Assembly (NCBI GenBank): GCA_964516865.1
Contig: CAZEXD010000002.1
Span: 1 to 49,350, forward strand
Length of the DNA: 49,350 bases
DNA from: CAZEXD01 sp964516865
GTDB lineage: Bacteria; Patescibacteriota; Minisyncoccia; Minisyncoccales; Staskawiczbacteraceae
Direction: 5' to 3'
Below the pieces are notes generated by a model. The model was not told where the DNA came from, did not search any database, and was given only the letters and a program-made list of their open reading frames with translations. Made by a program: the position numbers and the translations under genes. This document shows positions 16,648 to 25,479 of the stretch, piece after piece. Position 1 is the first letter of the stretch. The number at the start of each line of letters is the position of its first letter.

Positions 16648-17658
16648 TTACAATCTTTTTCCCACAAACTCCGCAAATTCCGCCAGCCGACACGCATAGC
16701 CCCACTCATTGTCATACCAACCAACCACTTTCACTAAATTTCCAATAGTCATAGTCAATTGACTATCTAAAATAGCAGAATGAGAATCGCCAATGAAATC
16801 AGCGGAAACGAGCGGCTCATCTACCACCTTTAAAATTCCTTTAAAACTTTTCTGATTAGCGGCTTTTTTAAACATTTTATTAATTTCTTCTTTTGATGCC
16901 GTTTTTTCTATTTCTACAATTAAATCCAAACTGGAAACCGTGGGCGTAGGCACGCGCATGGCAATGCCATCTAATTTCCCCTTCAACTCCGGTATCACCT
17001 TACCCAACGCTTTAGCGGCTCCAGTTGAGGTCGGGACAATGTTTAAAGCAGCCGCCCTCGCTCTTCTTAAATCTTTATGAGGTAGGTCCAAAATTCTTTG
17101 GTCATTAGTATAACTATGAATTGTGGTCATAAATCCCTTCACAATTTTTAGATTATCGTTTAAAACCTTGGCTAAAGGCGCAATACAGTTTGTGGTGCAA
17201 GAGCCCATATCAACAATTTTATCTTTTTCCGGATTAAACTTTCCCTCGTTGACGCCTAAAACATAAGTTGGAATTTCTTCGCTTTTAGCCGGCGCTGAAA
17301 TTATAACCTTTTTAGCACCGGCTTTCAGATGCTTCGCAGCGCCTTCTTTATCAGTAAACTGACCGGTGCATTCCAAAACAATATCAATTCCTAATTTTTT
17401 CCAAGGAAGGTTTTGGGGATTGGTCTCACTAAAAACCAAAATCTCTTTTCCATTAACAATGATTGATTTTTCAGTTGAATTAACGTTAGCGTGATAATTT
17501 CGATAAACTGAATCGTATTTCAAAAGGTGCGCCAGCGTTTTAGTATCAGTTAAATCGTTTATTGCCACCACTTCCAATTGAGAATGTTTTTCCAAAATTC
17601 TTCTAAGGGTTGGTCGCCCTATTCTTCCAAACCCATTTATTGCAATTTTTATTGACAT
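16648..17658 (-). CDS. gap: Glyceraldehyde-3-phosphate dehydrogenase
   Basis: This NAD(P)-dependent glycolytic enzyme has 336 residues, complete. Visible are the Rossmann start KIAINGFGRIGRPTLRRIL, the active-site Cys in GSCTTNCIAPLAK, the catalytic His in TTIHSYTNDQRILD, and VGWYDNEWGYACRLAEF at the C-terminus. It is upstream of the peptidase gene and downstream of the glutaredoxin gene on the same strand. The last codons are duplicated at 15307-15332. Confidence 0.97.
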   Translation of the reverse strand: MSIKIAINGFGRIGRPTLRRILEKHSQLEVVAINDLTDTKTLAHLLKYDSVYRNYHANVNSTEKSIIVNGKEILVFSETNPQNLPWKKLGIDIVLECTGQFTDKEGAAKHLKAGAKKVIISAPAKSEEIPTYVLGVNEGKFNPEKDKIVDMGSCTTNCIAPLAKVLNDNLKIVKGFMTTIHSYTNDQRILDLPHKDLRRARAAALNIVPTSTGAAKALGKVIPELKGKLDGIAMRVPTPTVSSLDLIVEIEKTASKEEINKMFKKAANQKSFKGILKVVDEPLVSADFIGDSHSAILDSQLTMTIGNLVKVVGWYDNEWGYACRLAEFAEFVGKRL

Positions 17659-17678
17659 AAAAATTGAAAATTTAATAA

Positions 17679-17924
17679 TTACGAAGTAATTTCTAGGAGT
17701 TTATCTATTCTTTCTTTATCAAAACCAATTATAATTTCTCCATCAATATCAACCACGGGCACACCCATTTGACCTGATTTTTCTATCATTTCGTTTAACG
17801 CCTTTTCATCTTTGGAAACATCAATATCTTCAAACTCAATGTTTTTGTTTTTTAAATATTCTTTTAGGGTAAGACAATAAACACAAGTTGGAGTAGAAAA
17901 AATTTTTATTTTTGGTTGGGACAT
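17679..17924 (-). CDS. Glutaredoxin-like (NrdH-type) redox protein
   Basis: A small thioredoxin-fold protein of 81 residues. The active site CVYC is near residue 13 (IFSTPTCVYCLTLKEYL), the cis-Pro motif is MGVPVVDIDG, and the end is IIGFDKERIDKLL. Lack of the glutathione-binding pattern suggests reduction by TrxB (20917-21852), as for NrdH and related proteins. It lies between the DsbA-like gene and gap on the same strand. Confidence 0.85.
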   Translation of the reverse strand: MSQPKIKIFSTPTCVYCLTLKEYLKNKNIEFEDIDVSKDEKALNEMIEKSGQMGVPVVDIDGEIIIGFDKERIDKLLEITS

Positions 17925-17945
17925 ATTTAAATTTTTAATTTAAGT

Positions 17946-18959
17946 TTACTCACAACCTCCTTGAGCCGAAGCGCCTGTTGCGCTTAATTGTTGTTGGCAT
18001 TTGGGGGGTTGAGCATTAAAACCAGAACAAATAGCATTTTTATATGATTCGGGATTACGTGGCCCGTTATACTCTATTTCATTAATGAATAATTGAGGAG
18101 AACCCCTAACACTATATTTTTGGACCGCCTTTATTTCTTCGTCTAATAACGAATTTCCCTCTGACTTCTGGCAGTTTTTTATTTGTTGAACATTAATTCC
18201 CAACTTCCTTGCGGCTTCTTCCCAACACGTATCGGCGTTTTGAGATGTACAGCCTTTGTTTATCGCTTCTATAAACCTCCAAAATTTATTTTTTTGATAT
18301 TTGAAAACGCATATTTCTCTAATATCTTGATGCAATTCTTGGTCGCCATGTAATGATTCATATTCTCCGCTTTTGTCTTTAGAGACAATATAATGCATTA
18401 CAAAATCAATTTTATCTCCCAAAAGATCAATAACTGGCATCATTATTTCTTCGGCTTGGTTTCCATAAGGGCAAAAAGCCATCACAAAAAGTTCCACCTT
18501 CGGCTTATCGGTTTTTGGTATTTCTTTTTCTTCGTTATTACCGGTCGTTTCGCTCGTCGGTTTTTCATCTAAGTTAATAGGAAGTTCTGGCATTATCGGA
18601 AATAAATATTTTCCATCTTTTGTTACATAAACCATATGATCTTGTTTTTGGCCATTATAATCTATGGTAAGTTGAAACTTATAAAGACCGCTTTCTTCTT
18701 TAACCTCTTTAATGTCGCCATTTAAAAAAGCGCTTCCTTTTCCCCGCAAAAGATTTTCATTTATATAATTAATGGTTTTTTGGACCACTTTGTCGGCTGT
18801 TAGAAATTTAACTCCGATATTATTCTTTTTTAAATAAATGATATAACCACCTACGCCCGCTATTATAATAACCACAGTAATAACGATAATAACAATTACT
18901 GTGCGAAAAATTCTGTTTTTAAAAACTCTAATTTTTTTAATGATTTCTTTTAGTACCAT
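17946..18959 (-). CDS. Membrane-anchored thioredoxin-fold protein (GILT/DsbA-like)
   Basis: A 337-residue protein. A basic N-terminus precedes a membrane helix (~21-43, VIVIIVITVVIIIAGVGGYI). Then comes a small alpha/beta region, a polar Glu/Lys/Thr linker (~140-155), and a C-terminal thioredoxin-fold domain starting KVELFVMAFCPYGNQAEEIM. The redox motif is F-C-P-Y-G with a single Cys, as in some GILT-like families. Further Cys (CVFKY, GCTSQNADTCW, NCQKSEG) and the cis-Pro loop RGSPQLFINE follow. It probably acts outside the membrane in disulfide chemistry. Confidence 0.75.
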   Translation of the reverse strand: MVLKEIIKKIRVFKNRIFRTVIVIIVITVVIIIAGVGGYIIYLKKNNIGVKFLTADKVVQKTINYINENLLRGKGSAFLNGDIKEVKEESGLYKFQLTIDYNGQKQDHMVYVTKDGKYLFPIMPELPINLDEKPTSETTGNNEEKEIPKTDKPKVELFVMAFCPYGNQAEEIMMPVIDLLGDKIDFVMHYIVSKDKSGEYESLHGDQELHQDIREICVFKYQKNKFWRFIEAINKGCTSQNADTCWEEAARKLGINVQQIKNCQKSEGNSLLDEEIKAVQKYSVRGSPQLFINEIEYNGPRNPESYKNAICSGFNAQPPKCQQQLSATGASAQGGCE

Positions 18960-19035
18960 TTTTTTATTTTTTTATTAATAATAATTACATTTTAATAGTT
19001 TAACATATTTATTTTAAAAAACAAACAGCGGGGGC

Positions 19036-19719
19036 TTAAATTATATTTTTGGATTGCAATTTTAATTTTTCATCAAATTCGTATTCAATTACGCCGGCAT
19101 AAGGAATTTCAAAATCAATAATTTTTTCCTCCGATATTTTCTCTATATATTTGGCTATTGCTCTTAACGAATTATGACTCGCTACTATCAAAACATTTTT
19201 GCCTTCTTTTAAATCCTTTTCTGGATATTTCTTGAAAAAGGGAATCACCCTTTTAAAAACCTTTTTTAAACTTTCTCCGCCGGGAGGCGCTATTCGATAA
19301 CTTCGCCGCCACTGTTGAACTATTTTCTCGCCATATTTTTTTATTGTTTCTTCTTTGTTTTCACCTTGCAACTTGCCATAATATCTTTCATTAAGTTTTT
19401 CAGAAACAAATACCGGAAACTCGTTTTCCTCAATATGGCCGTAATTTCCCCATTTTTGCATTTTCCCAGCATCAAGATGAATAAAAAGAGGATACTCTTT
19501 ATTATCGCTATATTCAAACATTCTTGCCACTGTGTCCATGTTTCGAAACAAGGCGGAGGAATAAATTTTGTCTATTTTATGTCTATTAATTGTTTTAGCC
19601 GCTAAACTTTTTGCCTCTTCGATATCGTTTTTATTCAAAACCACATCTACCCAGCCGGTAAATCTATTATCAGCATTCCACTGAGATTTTAAGTGTCTTA
19701 ATAAAAACAATTTAACCAT
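19036..19719 (-). CDS. gpmA: 2,3-bisphosphoglycerate-dependent phosphoglycerate mutase
   Basis: It interconverts 3- and 2-phosphoglycerate. The start of the histidine phosphatase fold is KLFLLRHLKSQWNADNRFTG, with the phospho-acceptor His but Leu in place of the usual Gly of RHG. Later come NERYYGKLQGENKEE, PPGGESLKK and the second His in VASHNSLRAI. The ATG at 19719 overlaps the 3' end of eno by 8 nt and is preferred over an upstream alternative at 19737. With start 19719 the protein has 227 residues. Confidence 0.9.
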   Translation of the reverse strand: MVKLFLLRHLKSQWNADNRFTGWVDVVLNKNDIEEAKSLAAKTINRHKIDKIYSSALFRNMDTVARMFEYSDNKEYPLFIHLDAGKMQKWGNYGHIEENEFPVFVSEKLNERYYGKLQGENKEETIKKYGEKIVQQWRRSYRIAPPGGESLKKVFKRVIPFFKKYPEKDLKEGKNVLIVASHNSLRAIAKYIEKISEEKIIDFEIPYAGVIEYEFDEKLKLQSKNII

Positions 19720-20920
19720 GCTTAAGTTCTTGTTCAATTTTTAATAAACGATTATATTTTACCATTCTTTCTGGTTTTGCGGGAGAGCCGGCCTTAATAA
19801 ATTCCGCCCCCAAACCAACCGCCAAATCAGCAATAAGGTCATCCATTGTCTCTCCCGAACGATGACTCACAATTGTTTTCCAGCCAAAAGATTTCGCCAA
19901 ATTAGATGCCTCAATAGTTTCTGAAACCGTTCCCGCTTGATTTAACTTTAAAATAATTCCATTACAAGCATTTTTATTATGCGCCTCTTTAATTTTTTTA
20001 ATGTTCGTTGTCGTCAAATCGTCGCCAATTATCAATAATTTTGGATTTTGGATTTTGAATTTTGAACTTAACATTTCCCACCCCTGCCAATCATCTTCAG
20101 CAAAAGGATCTTCAAAGGAAATGATTGGGAACTCGTTTGCTAAATCCATATAAAATTCCAATAATTGAGATCTGTTAATTTCGTTGTTTTCTAAAAGGTA
20201 TTTGCCATTTTTGTAAAATTGCGAAGCGGCGCTATCTAAAGCAAAATTTATAATACCCTCCCTATCGCAAGCCGCTCTTAATAAAAATAAGGCCTTTTTC
20301 GTAAAAGAAATGGGCGGCGCAAAACCGCCTTCGTCTCCTAATACCAAATGATTCTTGCCAAACTCTTTCTCAATTTCATTTTTTAATTTGTTAAAGATGT
20401 TATTGCATTTTACTAAATTTTCGGCAATTGTTTTTTCGTGAGGCACTATCATAAATTCCTGAATAGCTAAATCATTAGAAGCGTGCTTACCGCCGTTTAA
20501 GATATTGAACATCGGCAAGGGAATAAAAAGTTTATTTTTGTTTTGAGATAAATCAGCGATATGCTGATACAATCCAATTTTTTTAACCGCGGCGCCAGCG
20601 CGGCATACCGCCATAGAAGCCGGTAAAATTGCGTTTGCACCCAGTTTTGACTTGTTTTCTGTTCCGTCTAACCTAATCATCAAATCATCTATCTCTTTTT
20701 GATTTTCTGGGTTTCTGCCTTTTATTGCTGGCGCTATAATTTTGTTTATGTTTTTAATTGCCTGCGATACATCAACCGTCAATGCTTCGTTTTTTCCCAC
20801 TGATGCTCCGGCAGGGCAAGAAGAGCTAAAAATGCCTGTATTGGTTTCCAGTTCAACCTCTACCGTTGAATTTCCCCGCGAATCAAAAATCCTTTTTGCT
20901 TTTATGTTTTTAATTTTCAC
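19712..20920 (-). CDS. eno: Enolase
   Basis: It converts 2-phosphoglycerate to PEP. Motifs are AKRIFDSRGNSTVEVEL, SCPAGASVGKNEA, the metal and active-site region VLGDEGGFAPP, ISFEDPFAEDDWQGW, ILKLNQAGTVSETIEA, and the signature VSHRSGETMDDLIADLAVG. The length of 402 residues is slightly short. The ATG overlaps the trxB stop by 4 nt and gpmA overlaps its end, so trxB-eno-gpmA look translationally coupled. Confidence 0.97.
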   Translation of the reverse strand: MKIKNIKAKRIFDSRGNSTVEVELETNTGIFSSSCPAGASVGKNEALTVDVSQAIKNINKIIAPAIKGRNPENQKEIDDLMIRLDGTENKSKLGANAILPASMAVCRAGAAVKKIGLYQHIADLSQNKNKLFIPLPMFNILNGGKHASNDLAIQEFMIVPHEKTIAENLVKCNNIFNKLKNEIEKEFGKNHLVLGDEGGFAPPISFTKKALFLLRAACDREGIINFALDSAASQFYKNGKYLLENNEINRSQLLEFYMDLANEFPIISFEDPFAEDDWQGWEMLSSKFKIQNPKLLIIGDDLTTTNIKKIKEAHNKNACNGIILKLNQAGTVSETIEASNLAKSFGWKTIVSHRSGETMDDLIADLAVGLGAEFIKAGSPAKPERMVKYNRLLKIEQELKHG

Positions 20921-21852
20921 TTTTGTTTTCTTAAATATTCATAGGCGGCTAATGCCGCTTTGCATCCTTCGCCAGCCGCCGTAACAATTTGTTTGTATTT
21001 TCCCGTATTAACATCGCCCACCGCAAACAGACCGGGTGTTTTTGTCTGAAATGTTTCAAACTCTACTTTTATTTCATCCTTTTCATTAAAATCAACCAAT
21101 CCTTTTGCCAAAGAAGTGGCTGGTTGGGTGCCAATTTCAATAAAAACCCCCTCAACATTTAAAACTTTTGTTTCTTTATTTTTTAAATCTTCGTAAATCA
21201 AAGAGTTTACAAACCTATTTCCTTTTATTTCTTTAATTTCCGCATTGGTAATTATTTCTATTTTCTTTGATTTTGCCGCCTCCTTTTGGTTTTCTGCGTC
21301 TGCCTTAACCTCAGAACCATATTCCAAAATATAGATTTTTTTTGCATAATTTGTCATAAAAATCGCTGCTTCAAATCCGCTATTTCCACCGCCAACAACA
21401 GCCACTGTTTTATTTTTAAAAAGCGGTCCATCGCATGTTACGCAATAACTCAAACCCTTACCGATAAACTCTTTTTCGCCCGGTACCTCTAACGGTCGAG
21501 GATCGGCGCCGGTAGCAATAATAACTGATTTACTAAAAAATTTTTCATTTTCACTAGTAATAACAATAAATCCCTCAATACCCTCATTGGTTCCCCTTTC
21601 TAACTTTCTTATTGTTGCAATTTTTTTTTCTACAAACTCTTGGGCGTCTAAATGTTTTTTGAATTTCTCAATCAACTTTTGACCATTGATTCTAAAAAAA
21701 CCAGGATAATTACAAACCTCGGTGGCTTTTTTCGCCATTTGGCCGCCATATTCTTTTGTAATTAAAAGAGTTTTTATTCGTTGTCTTCCAGCATAAATTC
21801 CAGCCGTAATTCCCGCTGGTCCCCCACCAATAATAATTAAATCGTAAACCAT
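20917..21852 (-). CDS. trxB: Thioredoxin-disulfide reductase
   Basis: A flavoprotein that reduces thioredoxin-fold partners with NADPH. It shows the FAD site IIGGGPAGITAGIYAGR, the redox-active CVTC in GLSYCVTCDGPLFKNK, the NAD(P) site VAVVGGGNSGFEAA, and the second FAD site TPGLFAVGDVNTGKYKQI. The length of 311 residues is normal. The likely clients in this window are the glutaredoxin-like protein and perhaps the membrane-anchored thioredoxin-fold protein. Confidence 0.95.
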   Translation of the reverse strand: MVYDLIIIGGGPAGITAGIYAGRQRIKTLLITKEYGGQMAKKATEVCNYPGFFRINGQKLIEKFKKHLDAQEFVEKKIATIRKLERGTNEGIEGFIVITSENEKFFSKSVIIATGADPRPLEVPGEKEFIGKGLSYCVTCDGPLFKNKTVAVVGGGNSGFEAAIFMTNYAKKIYILEYGSEVKADAENQKEAAKSKKIEIITNAEIKEIKGNRFVNSLIYEDLKNKETKVLNVEGVFIEIGTQPATSLAKGLVDFNEKDEIKVEFETFQTKTPGLFAVGDVNTGKYKQIVTAAGEGCKAALAAYEYLRKQK

Positions 21853-21905
21853 AAATGTTTATTAATTTTTATTAATTAAAAATTATTATTTTATTTTACT
21901 AAAGT

Positions 21906-21966
21906 TTAAAAAATAAAAAAAGCCCCCAGCTCGGTTATGTCTTAACACAACAGAGACCAGGGGCCA
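21906..21966 (-). terminator. Intrinsic terminator of the secreted coiled-coil gene
   Basis: On the minus strand TGGCCCCTGG pairs with CCGAGCTGGGGGC across a long loop and is followed by TTTTTTTATTTTTT. It is one of the strongest terminators in the window. Confidence 0.75.
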
Positions 21967-22022
21967 TGAAGCTGTCGTCAATATATGACTGAACTCCGCC
22001 AAATGGACAACTCGCCATATTC

Positions 22023-22436
22023 TTACTTCAACTCCCTTAAAGCCTCATCAACTAAATCCCTCTCCTCTTTATTGAGTTTATTATATATCTCCTTCCGTCT
22101 TTTCTCCTCTTGTTCTAGCGCTTCTTTACTTTTTTTTAGTAGCTCTATTGTTCTTTCCAACTTCCTACCCGAGGCCTCAAGCGACTTAATAAAATTTCCC
22201 ATTAAGTTATCAATCTTCAACATATCCGTCTTCGCTTCTTCCATCCTCCTATTTATTTGCTTTATTTGCTTCCCGTGTTTATCTAAACTTTCAGCGAGAT
22301 TTCCGACCATTACTTTTAGCATCTCCGTTAGCTCTCTCAATCCCTCTCTAATGTTTTTTTCTTCTCTCATTTCCCCCAGCGCCAATCTTCCTTCCCATGC
22401 CACCACAATAATAACCAACATTAGCAGCGTCTTCAT
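22023..22436 (-). CDS. Secreted coiled-coil protein of unknown function
   Basis: With start 22436 it has 137 residues: a signal peptide (MKTLLMLVIIVVAWEGRLALG) and then an almost wholly helical, Lys/Glu-rich coiled coil to the end (LTEMLKVMVGNLAESLDK, LIELLKKSKEALEQEEKRR). The start is fixed by AGGAGG seven bases upstream, a rare strong Shine-Dalgarno site for this genome. A strong promoter (22492-22520) and a strong terminator bracket the gene, so high expression is likely. I know no family; it could be a cell-surface or adhesion-type protein. Confidence 0.7.
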   Translation of the reverse strand: MKTLLMLVIIVVAWEGRLALGEMREEKNIREGLRELTEMLKVMVGNLAESLDKHGKQIKQINRRMEEAKTDMLKIDNLMGNFIKSLEASGRKLERTIELLKKSKEALEQEEKRRKEIYNKLNKEERDLVDEALRELK

Positions 22437-22491
22437 AGGACGCCTCCTAAGAGAACAGGAAAGGGAAAAACAACTCAACAACGCTAATTAT

Positions 22492-22520
22492 AATATATTA
22501 CATTATATTTATTTTGTCAA
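22492..22520 (-). promoter_or_regulatory. Promoter of the secreted coiled-coil gene
   Basis: On the minus strand TTGACA (22520-22515), a 17-nt spacer and TATATT (22497-22492). The start should fall near 22485, giving a leader of about 50 nt that ends in the AGGAGG site. Confidence 0.75.
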
Positions 22521-22548
22521 ATAAATGCGCTATTTTTAAAATTAAATA

Positions 22549-23826
22549 CTAATGAGTGGCGCAAGAAATACACGGATCGTAAACTCGGATAAGAGTTCTA
22601 ATTTTTTTATGGATTTCTTTTTGAGATAATTTGGAAATATTCGGCAAATAAATCTTTAAATCTTCTTCTAAATTATTCAAAAACTGGGCGGTAGGAGTAA
22701 CAATATCGCAATCAATAATTCTTCCTTCGTTGTTAATTTCAAAATAAGTAAATAAAGTTCCTCGCGGAGCCTCCATTGCCGACAAGCCGGAACCTTTATT
22801 AATTTTTATCTCTTTATTTTTTTCACTAAGATTATGATTTAGAATTTCTTTTATTATTTTTTCCACCTCCTCAATGAAATGAATAACTTCCACCGCCTGA
22901 AAAAATAAATTATGAAAAACATTATTAAAAATTTTTTCCCTTCCTCCTCTTTTCTGGCTAAATTTATCTAAAAACTCTTTTGCGCTGGGATTTAATTTAT
23001 CGGAGTTATTGTAAACTCTGGCAATGGCGCCAAGCATATAAGAATTTTCTTGAAATTTTACCCTTTTTACCGGTGGCTGTTTGCTAAAATCTTGAACTAT
23101 TTGATTAGAATAAAAATCGCCGACGGAAAAATTCTTTCCGCCTATTTTAAAAATTTCCGTCTGATAAAAAGAATAATCAGTTAAAGCAAACAAAGAACCA
23201 AAAATAGTTTTTCTTGCCATTTCGGGGTAATTAATTTTAGATAATGTTTCCAATAATACCAACGAATTCTCTTTGGCTTTTTTGGCGGTTTCAAGAATTT
23301 CTTCAAACTTTTCTTTTCCCGCAATTTTGGAAAAACCGCCAATTTGGGGAGTGATAGGATGAATTGCTCGACCGCCGACATATTTTGCTATTTTTAAACC
23401 AAAATCTCTGATAAGTAACGCTGCTTTTGTTTCTTTGGGAAATTTTTTAAATAAATCTAGATCTTTTTCAATATCTAAAAAATCCGCCAAACTCAAAAAA
23501 AACAAATGCAAGGTGTGGCTGTGGATTATTTGGCCGGCTAACAATAATTTCCTCATTAAAACCGTCAACTCCGAAACTTTGATATTCAACGCCTTTTCTA
23601 GAGCCACACAGCCGTTTAAAATATGGACAATGGGACAAATACCGCAAATTCGCGAAATTACCAATGGCGCGTCTTTTATTTTCCTGCCGATTAAAATTCC
23701 TTCAATCTGACGCAAACCCTCAAGTGTTTCTATTTTTAAATGTTTTACTTTACCGGTAGCCGCAACTTCTGCCCAAAATCCCGCTTCACCCTCAATTTTA
23801 TGAATATGAGGAATGCTTATTTTCAT
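22549..23826 (-). CDS. [NiFe] hydrogenase large subunit, no C-terminal extension
   Basis: A catalytic subunit of 425 residues. The N-terminal nickel motif is SRICGICPIVH (R-x-C-G-x-C-x-x-x-H) and the C-terminal motif is DPCISCATH (D-P-C-x-x-C-x-x-H). The four Cys would hold the NiFe(CN)2CO centre. The open frame stops directly after that last His. Most large subunits carry a C-terminal peptide removed by a maturation protease; here there is nothing to remove. The overall pattern (short, paired with a three-cluster small subunit) fits group 3/4-type cytosolic enzymes. No hyp maturation genes are in the window. Confidence 0.9.
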   Translation of the reverse strand: MKISIPHIHKIEGEAGFWAEVAATGKVKHLKIETLEGLRQIEGILIGRKIKDAPLVISRICGICPIVHILNGCVALEKALNIKVSELTVLMRKLLLAGQIIHSHTLHLFFLSLADFLDIEKDLDLFKKFPKETKAALLIRDFGLKIAKYVGGRAIHPITPQIGGFSKIAGKEKFEEILETAKKAKENSLVLLETLSKINYPEMARKTIFGSLFALTDYSFYQTEIFKIGGKNFSVGDFYSNQIVQDFSKQPPVKRVKFQENSYMLGAIARVYNNSDKLNPSAKEFLDKFSQKRGGREKIFNNVFHNLFFQAVEVIHFIEEVEKIIKEILNHNLSEKNKEIKINKGSGLSAMEAPRGTLFTYFEINNEGRIIDCDIVTPTAQFLNNLEEDLKIYLPNISKLSQKEIHKKIRTLIRVYDPCISCATH

Positions 23827-23866
23827 AAATTTTTCCTAGAAAAAAATTTTAATTAATTTTTAAAAA

Positions 23867-24613
23867 TTAGAAAGCGTCTTTTAAACCAAATATTTCTAAA
23901 TCACTTTCAATTTCTTTGCGCGCTTTAAATTTTTCCATTGCTGTTATAAATTTTTTTACTTCTGCGTTTTTCAAAAACCCTCGGCAAGCAAAACAAATTT
24001 CTCCATTTTTTGGACAAATCGCTCCGCAACCACCTAAAGTAATGGGGCCAAAACAAACTTTTTTTTGAGCCAAAAAACAATCACTTGTCCCCTTTAAAGA
24101 ACATTCAGAACAGACTGGCAATTGCGGAATCTCGGGAATTTCCCCTTTTATCATTTCGGAAGCATATTTTAAAAACTCTTCGCCGTTTATAGGGCAACCG
24201 GGAATTATAAAATCAACTTTAACAAAATTATCAACCTCTTTAATTTTGGGGTTGGCAACTTTTAAGGTTTTATAAATATAGCGAATAGTTTTTTCTTTGT
24301 TCTGATAATTTTTAATTTCAGGAATTCCGCCAAGCGCCGCGCAATTCCCCAAAACCACTAAAGTTTTAGAGTTTTTCCGAAGTTTTTTAAGCAAATTAAT
24401 ATCTTTTTTTGTAATCGGATTTCCTTCAATAAAAGTTATGTCAATCTTTGTCTTTTTAAGCAGTTCGTCTTCTATTAATGGCATATCAAGCAACTCTGTT
24501 TTTTTTAGAAAATTAAAAAATCTTTTACCCAGGTCTAATAAAGCAAATTGACATCCCTCGCAAGAGGTTAAAGAAACAATGACAATTTTTTTCTTAAGAA
24601 TTTTTTTTCTCAT
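23867..24613 (-). CDS. [NiFe] hydrogenase small subunit
   Basis: An electron-transfer subunit of 248 residues. The proximal cluster motif is SLTSCEGCQFALLDLG with GNCAALGGIPE and PGCPINGEEFLK. The C-terminal Cys-rich part (CSECSLKGTSDC, CFGPITLGGCGAICPKNG, CFACRG) is placed for two more clusters, as in group 3 delta subunits. There is no Tat signal, so it should be cytoplasmic. It lies upstream of the large-subunit gene (40-nt gap). No diaphorase (beta/gamma) subunit genes are adjacent. Confidence 0.9.
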   Translation of the reverse strand: MRKKILKKKIVIVSLTSCEGCQFALLDLGKRFFNFLKKTELLDMPLIEDELLKKTKIDITFIEGNPITKKDINLLKKLRKNSKTLVVLGNCAALGGIPEIKNYQNKEKTIRYIYKTLKVANPKIKEVDNFVKVDFIIPGCPINGEEFLKYASEMIKGEIPEIPQLPVCSECSLKGTSDCFLAQKKVCFGPITLGGCGAICPKNGEICFACRGFLKNAEVKKFITAMEKFKARKEIESDLEIFGLKDAF

Positions 24614-24660
24614 TTTATTTTTCTTATTCTATACCTTCTTTAAATAATAATATAAAAGTA

Positions 24661-24693
24661 GAAAAAAAGCGAGATTGTTAATCTCGCTTTTGG
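24661..24693 (-). terminator. Terminator overlapping the end of the 24678-25445 gene
   Basis: AAGCGAGATT and AATCTCGCTT pair around GTT (24667-24689), with A and T runs on the two sides, so it can act in both directions. The stop codon of the upstream minus-strand gene lies in the loop and its last codons form one stem arm. This separates that gene from the hydrogenase genes. Confidence 0.8.
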
Positions 24694-25445
24694 TCAGATT
24701 GATGAAATTGCAGCGCCTCATTGGTGAGATTCAACAAGCATTCAGCCTGTTTATAAGTAATTTTCTCTCGCCCCACCCCAAAGTGAAAAGATACAATATC
24801 ACCCTCTTTTTCATCCTCCAAAAACCCCCTTTCTATCTCTATTTTTGTCTTTTTTAAATAAAGGGTATTGTCGGAATGCATCGCTAACGCAAATGTTTTA
24901 ACCATCAAAAGTGACCGACCTCCAATCACATCTCCTTCTTTCTTTTCTACCACCGTACCTGGCCTAATCAAACAATGATTAATGTTGGCGATAACCTGCC
25001 TTTTTTTCCCAAAGTCATTTAGCGCCTGAAGCACCACGAAATTATGATGTGGTTTTCCTCTCACCAAACGAGGAATTCTCTGGTCTCTTATCTTTTCTAA
25101 TATCTCTTTTCTGGGCGCCTCTGGGGAAATTGGGCAATTTTCCGAAAGATTCCGAACAACATCTGGAGAAATTTCGGTCAAATTAACTGATCCTAACCAG
25201 TGGTTGCGCACCACTTCTTCGGAAAAAATAGTGCTGGTTTTAAAGGAACGCGCTATCAACCGGTAATACAGGATTGGCTCAAGGTTATTAAGGAGAGCCA
25301 GAATCATCCCTAAATTCGCCAAGTCGGGTTCCTTAATGAACCCGTAAAGAAAAGAAAAAGGATCGAAGGTTAATGAATTCAGTCGGCCATCTTTTAGTTC
25401 GGGACAGCCAAAACTGTACAAACAAGCGATTCTTACGCCTTCCAT
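24678..25445 (-). CDS. Conserved-looking protein of unknown function beside the hydrogenase
   Basis: A soluble protein of 255 residues with no signal peptide or membrane helix. The N-terminal half is helical (GVRIACLYSFGCPELKDGRL, LANLGMILALLNNLEPILYY). The C-terminal half contains KPHHNFVVLQALNDFGKKRQ, NINHCLIRPGTVVEKKEGD and then beta-rich sequence. It may belong to the DUF6390-like group found beside hydrogenases in other bacteria, but this is recollection and uncertain. A good start signal (AAAGGA 7-8 nt before ATG) and its own terminator indicate an independent, well-translated gene. Confidence 0.6.
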   Translation of the reverse strand: MEGVRIACLYSFGCPELKDGRLNSLTFDPFSFLYGFIKEPDLANLGMILALLNNLEPILYYRLIARSFKTSTIFSEEVVRNHWLGSVNLTEISPDVVRNLSENCPISPEAPRKEILEKIRDQRIPRLVRGKPHHNFVVLQALNDFGKKRQVIANINHCLIRPGTVVEKKEGDVIGGRSLLMVKTFALAMHSDNTLYLKKTKIEIERGFLEDEKEGDIVSFHFGVGREKITYKQAECLLNLTNEALQFHQSDQKRD

Positions 25446-25479
25446 GGCATTTTCCTTTCACTTGTCAAGTTGCAGAAAG

